Below, piece after piece: positions 60,826-64,000 of a DNA stretch of 64,000 nt. The first letter of the stretch is position 1. Each line of letters starts with the position of its first letter. A program made the position numbers and the translations under genes. Below the pieces are notes generated by a model. The model saw only the letters and a list, made by a program, of their open reading frames with translations. It did no database searches and was not told the DNA's origin. The stretch comes from Gavia stellata (taxonomy: Eukaryota; Chordata; Aves; Gaviiformes; Gaviidae), in NCBI RefSeq assembly GCF_030936135.1, contig NC_082594.1, positions 125,712,668 to 125,776,667 on the forward strand, read 5' to 3'.

Positions 60826-63800
60826 CTGAAAACAATTGCAATTGAACACATTTTAGGTTGATCTAGCTGCATACATCAGCTTTTATCATAAGTAACAACA
60901 TCCGAAGCATCCACAGTCACAGAAGATAAACATTAATTATAGATTTTTGTGCTACAAATACTTTTTGCCTATAATATTCTCTCAAATATATCTTTCCCTC
61001 TCTGGCGCCATTGCTACAATCATAAAAACATGATTTGAATATTTCTTGCAATCTTTCTTTTCACGTCTGCAACGCAATCCACTTCCATTCAGAGCATTCA
61101 AAATGCTGCTGCCACAATCATTTGGTAGACGTGTTCCCAGTTTTCTGAATTCTCTCTCTCTTTCCTCAGTATCTTTCCCAAATCCACTCCCATATACATA
61201 TATTTTATCTTCCCTCTTTTCACATCATCTTTTCCACTATGACAGCAAAAATGCAACTACCATCTATTTCTCAGTATATTTTCTTTCCATGCACAAAACT
61301 GACCTCCATCCCATTCGTTTACAGATTTTTTCCTTTTGTCTTAAAACAACTGAACTTTGTCTAAAATTGTTGACTCACGCCTCATGCCTTATTGACCCTA
61401 TTATTTTTTTTAATCTTACTGAACTGAAGCTGATGAACTGAATTGCTCTGATTTCTGGGATGAATCAAAAGAACCTCTTTGCTTCCAATCACTTCCTTTC
61501 TTCCCACCATCACTATTCAGGTATCATACAGCTTTGGTCTTGGTCCATACTGAGGTGAGCTTGCCAGCCAGGTTTCTTTCCTCAGTGATATTTTTTCCAC
61601 TGTTCACTGCCAGCTTCACACTTTTTTCATACCATTTATTCACATGTTACACAATCTGCCAATTAACATTAGTCAAATGCTCAAAACACAGATTCCATTT
61701 CAGACCTATTGGTCAAATTCAGTAAGAGAATTGATAAATTTCTATTTAAGGGAAATAATAATATCCTGACAATACTACTACCGAATCTATCTGATTTTTT
61801 CCTGTGTAACAGTAGCAGGGCTAAAGGCCATTTCCTGGAATTGTCTCATTTAATTTACTAGCTCAATTCAGATGGAATAGACTTAGCTATCTCCCAGTCT
61901 TTAGCTCATGGCACTCTGACGATTCCTGTAATCCTCACAATTACACAATTCAAACTAATGGATCTTTCAATAGAAGGGGAAACAGTTTTTGTTTTTCTCC
62001 TAGCAAATAATCCATATTTTAAGTGGGCATATCTGAGACAAACGGATTCATTTCCTACATCCTTCTACTGATAAAATGCTGCATGCTTCAAAGACCTTGT
62101 CCCACTCCGTTAACTAATGTTTACTCTAAAAGAAGCAGCCAGGAAAAGGCAGCAAAATATTTACAATATTTAACACCTTGTTTTATCCATTAAAAGTCAT
62201 AAAAGGAAAGTAACTAAATAATGCTGAAGGACTAGGATAATAAAATGCCAAACTATAACCAAGTGGAGCCTTAAAAAGAAAATTCTTTTCCTTTCCCATT
62301 ATTCCTGATCTAGAGAAATTCCAGAATTTGGCCTGCAGAGAGACACCAGCTTAGAGTATACCAGAGGCATACTTTCACTTGTCATTTAGCCCCCAAAAGA
62401 ACAATGCAATCTTCCACTCCAACTGTTCAGATTACAATACATTCATTAAATGTGGTTGAGACTTCAGTTTTCCTTCAGAAGAGTTTGTTTAGGTCCCTTT
62501 ATCTCATATTTCTTTCTTTTCAGCAAAGCTTCTGCAAGGTGCAGCCAACCAGTTTCCATGGCAACTGCTATAATACTGGGCCTACTAAATTAAAATAGGT
62601 ACAGGGGTATTAAATTCACAATTTGGGTTGATTTATAGAAGATTGCTATCAGGAACACCAGAAAGATGCACACACCTGCAAAAAGTTCAGCAAAATAATC
62701 CCACAGTCATAAAAACGCTGCAGATGAATAGGGCCTTCAAACAGCATTTCAAAACCAATGAAATGCAAAAAGAACAACAAACTTGAGCCAAAGCACATAC
62801 TTATGCTTCTAATCAAAATTTTATGCTAATAGATACTCTTTCCTCCACTCTCGGTTCAAAAGCTGGCACAGTTGTCATGGCAGTACGCAGGAACAAAGAG
62901 AAACTTTCACCCTTCCATATGAAGACATTTAGCAATTTAACCAGAACTACAAAGACTTCTCTGACTATAATTCTCCTTCATCAGAAAAGATCAATTTCAT
63001 CCAAACTCTTTCTGACTCTGAACCATCTTCATCAAGTCCGCCAGCAGAAAAAGTACTTCAGGTCCAGCATATGATTTCTTATCAAAACCAGAGGCGCGCG
63101 GAGAGGATCCAGCAGCCCAGGCGTGGTGCAGATAAGCAAGATGAGTGCTTGACCAGCAGAAAACCGCCCATGCTTCGCAGTTAGCTTGCTCTGCCGTGCA
63201 GCCTAAGAGTCAGCCAGAAGAAGAGGCTGACCAACTCTGCCCTCACCACCGGCATATAATCTCGGCGTATATTGTCTAGTATACAGTACTTGGCAGCTTA
63301 CTAGGTATTCCAGGCCAGGTCTCTCTCCAGCTGTGCTATTGCAGCTGTTCCAATTTAAATAGAAGACAAGGATCAAGGAAGCAACAACTGGTATCTTTTC
63401 CCCCGCTGGTCTAGACATAAGATACCACAGCACAATACCAATCAGTCATGAGGTAAACTTTATTCTTGCCATCATTTATCAGCATATCTACCCCACAACA
63501 ACGTACATAAATAGTCACCTCAATTCTGCAGAAATGCTGGTAATATCTATCACTCACTCCCAGGGCTTTTTCTTAGCACTAAGGAAAGACACGCTGCAAA
63601 CAAAGCAAAAGAGAACTGAACTCCTCAAAGCCAAGCCCACTATATTACCTCTCAAAGCACAAACCACTTCAAAGTGGCCTGTTTTCATAATCATTCATTC
63701 TGAACAATAACAGCAGAGAAAAGTAGGCTGCAGGCAGAGGACTAGTGAGGACTGTGGAGGAGAACAGATAAGCAAAACACAGGAGGGCACAATAGGATTT

Positions 63801-64000
63801 AATTGTTTAATCCCTTTATTTTTATGACCAACATTGGTAGGCTATAGGTAGATTACGCAGACTATGCAATTAACTCAATGTTTGTGCTGTACAGAAGACA
63901 TTAAAAATGACCAGGCATGCTCTCCTGATCAAAGTGCCCAAGGTTCCCCTTCGTGAGAGATAAACAAGATTTCTGTTTTCAGACAGTTTCTTTCTCTATG
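60826..64000 (-). other. NME7: NME7 intron, partial (right edge)
   Basis: Intron sequence running out of the window. The exon encoding the end of NDK domain 1 was looked for and not found. It holds a pyrimidine-rich tract (61044-61700) that may be an old LINE remnant. No gene is recognisable in the rest. Confidence 0.8.
61044..61700. repeat. Pyrimidine-rich tract, possible L2-like LINE remnant
   Basis: GTCTGCAACGCAATCCACTT then CAAAATGCTGCTGCCACAAT and a CTTCCC/CATCTT-rich sequence resemble the inverse L2 3' region (CCTCCAATCCATCCTCCACA ... CTGCTGCCAGAGTGAT). A 131-codon frame at 61046-61441 falls inside and is probably repeat-derived or chance. Confidence 0.3.

Larger units (their letters stand above)
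6690..64000 (-). other. NME7: NME7 gene, 3' part (NME/NM23 family member 7)
   Basis: Six minus-strand exons join in frame into the last 160 residues of NME7, exactly the length of human residues 217-376. This is the whole second nucleoside-diphosphate-kinase domain, including the catalytic His (human H355) and the native C-terminus. NME7 associates with the gamma-tubulin ring complex and is found in centrosomes, cilia and axonemal doublet microtubules. The DM10 domain and first NDK domain are encoded beyond the right edge: I searched 60826-64000 for the preceding exon (peptides such as GPANSG and the first NDK active site) and did not find it. The left end is estimated from the poly(A) signal. 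Confidence 0.97.

Noticed and set aside
1..64000. CRISPR arrays, prokaryotic operons, phage or integrated virus genes, tRNA and rRNA genes
   Set aside because: None seen; the window is vertebrate intron and exon sequence throughout.

Overview
The window is vertebrate nuclear DNA, most likely from a bird. It holds short, precisely spliced exons with GT-AG borders, very long AT-rich introns, and 5'-truncated CR1 LINE copies that end in the CR1 octamer repeat. Exon peptides look like sauropsid ATP1B1 and NME7. No prokaryotic, viral or CRISPR features were seen. I cannot name the species.

Two genes lie tail to tail, as in the human ATP1B1-NME7 pair on chromosome 1q. Positions 1 to about 6725 (+ strand) carry the 3' half of ATP1B1, the beta-1 subunit of the Na+/K+-ATPase. 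This part holds four coding exons (1831-1986, 2737-2921, 4778-4858, 5480-5746) and a 3' UTR of about 1 kb. The first two coding exons (cytoplasmic tail, membrane segment) lie before position 1. Positions from about 6690 to the right edge (- strand) carry the 3' half of NME7, a two-domain nucleoside-diphosphate-kinase-like protein of centrosomes and cilia. Six coding exons (60720-60825, 46116-46180, 45244-45312, 41755-41856, 22893-23000, 6926-6958) join without a gap to encode the last 160 residues, which is the whole second NDK domain. Domain 1 and the DM10 domain lie beyond position 64000.

The rest is mainly NME7 intron: 15.9, 18.8, 3.4, 0.8 and 14.5 kb, plus 3.2 kb at the right edge. These introns hold two young CR1 copies (33.8 and 34.6 kb), a long eroded CR1 (about 52.5-53.3 kb), several MIR-like and possible L2-like remnants, microsatellites, homopolymers, a 31-bp tandem duplication, a perfect 14-bp hairpin and two CpG-rich patches (about 9.1-9.4 and 56.7-57.2 kb). 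No further gene could be supported.

The most notable observations are: (1) a 14-bp element at 6701-6714 with a poly(A) signal on each strand, so the two convergent mRNAs probably overlap at their 3' ends; (2) a GC-AG intron in ATP1B1; (3) a CpG-rich patch inside NME7 with CRE-like and RFX-like sites, a candidate internal promoter. I found no convincing undescribed system. Most of the sequence looks like ordinary avian intron.
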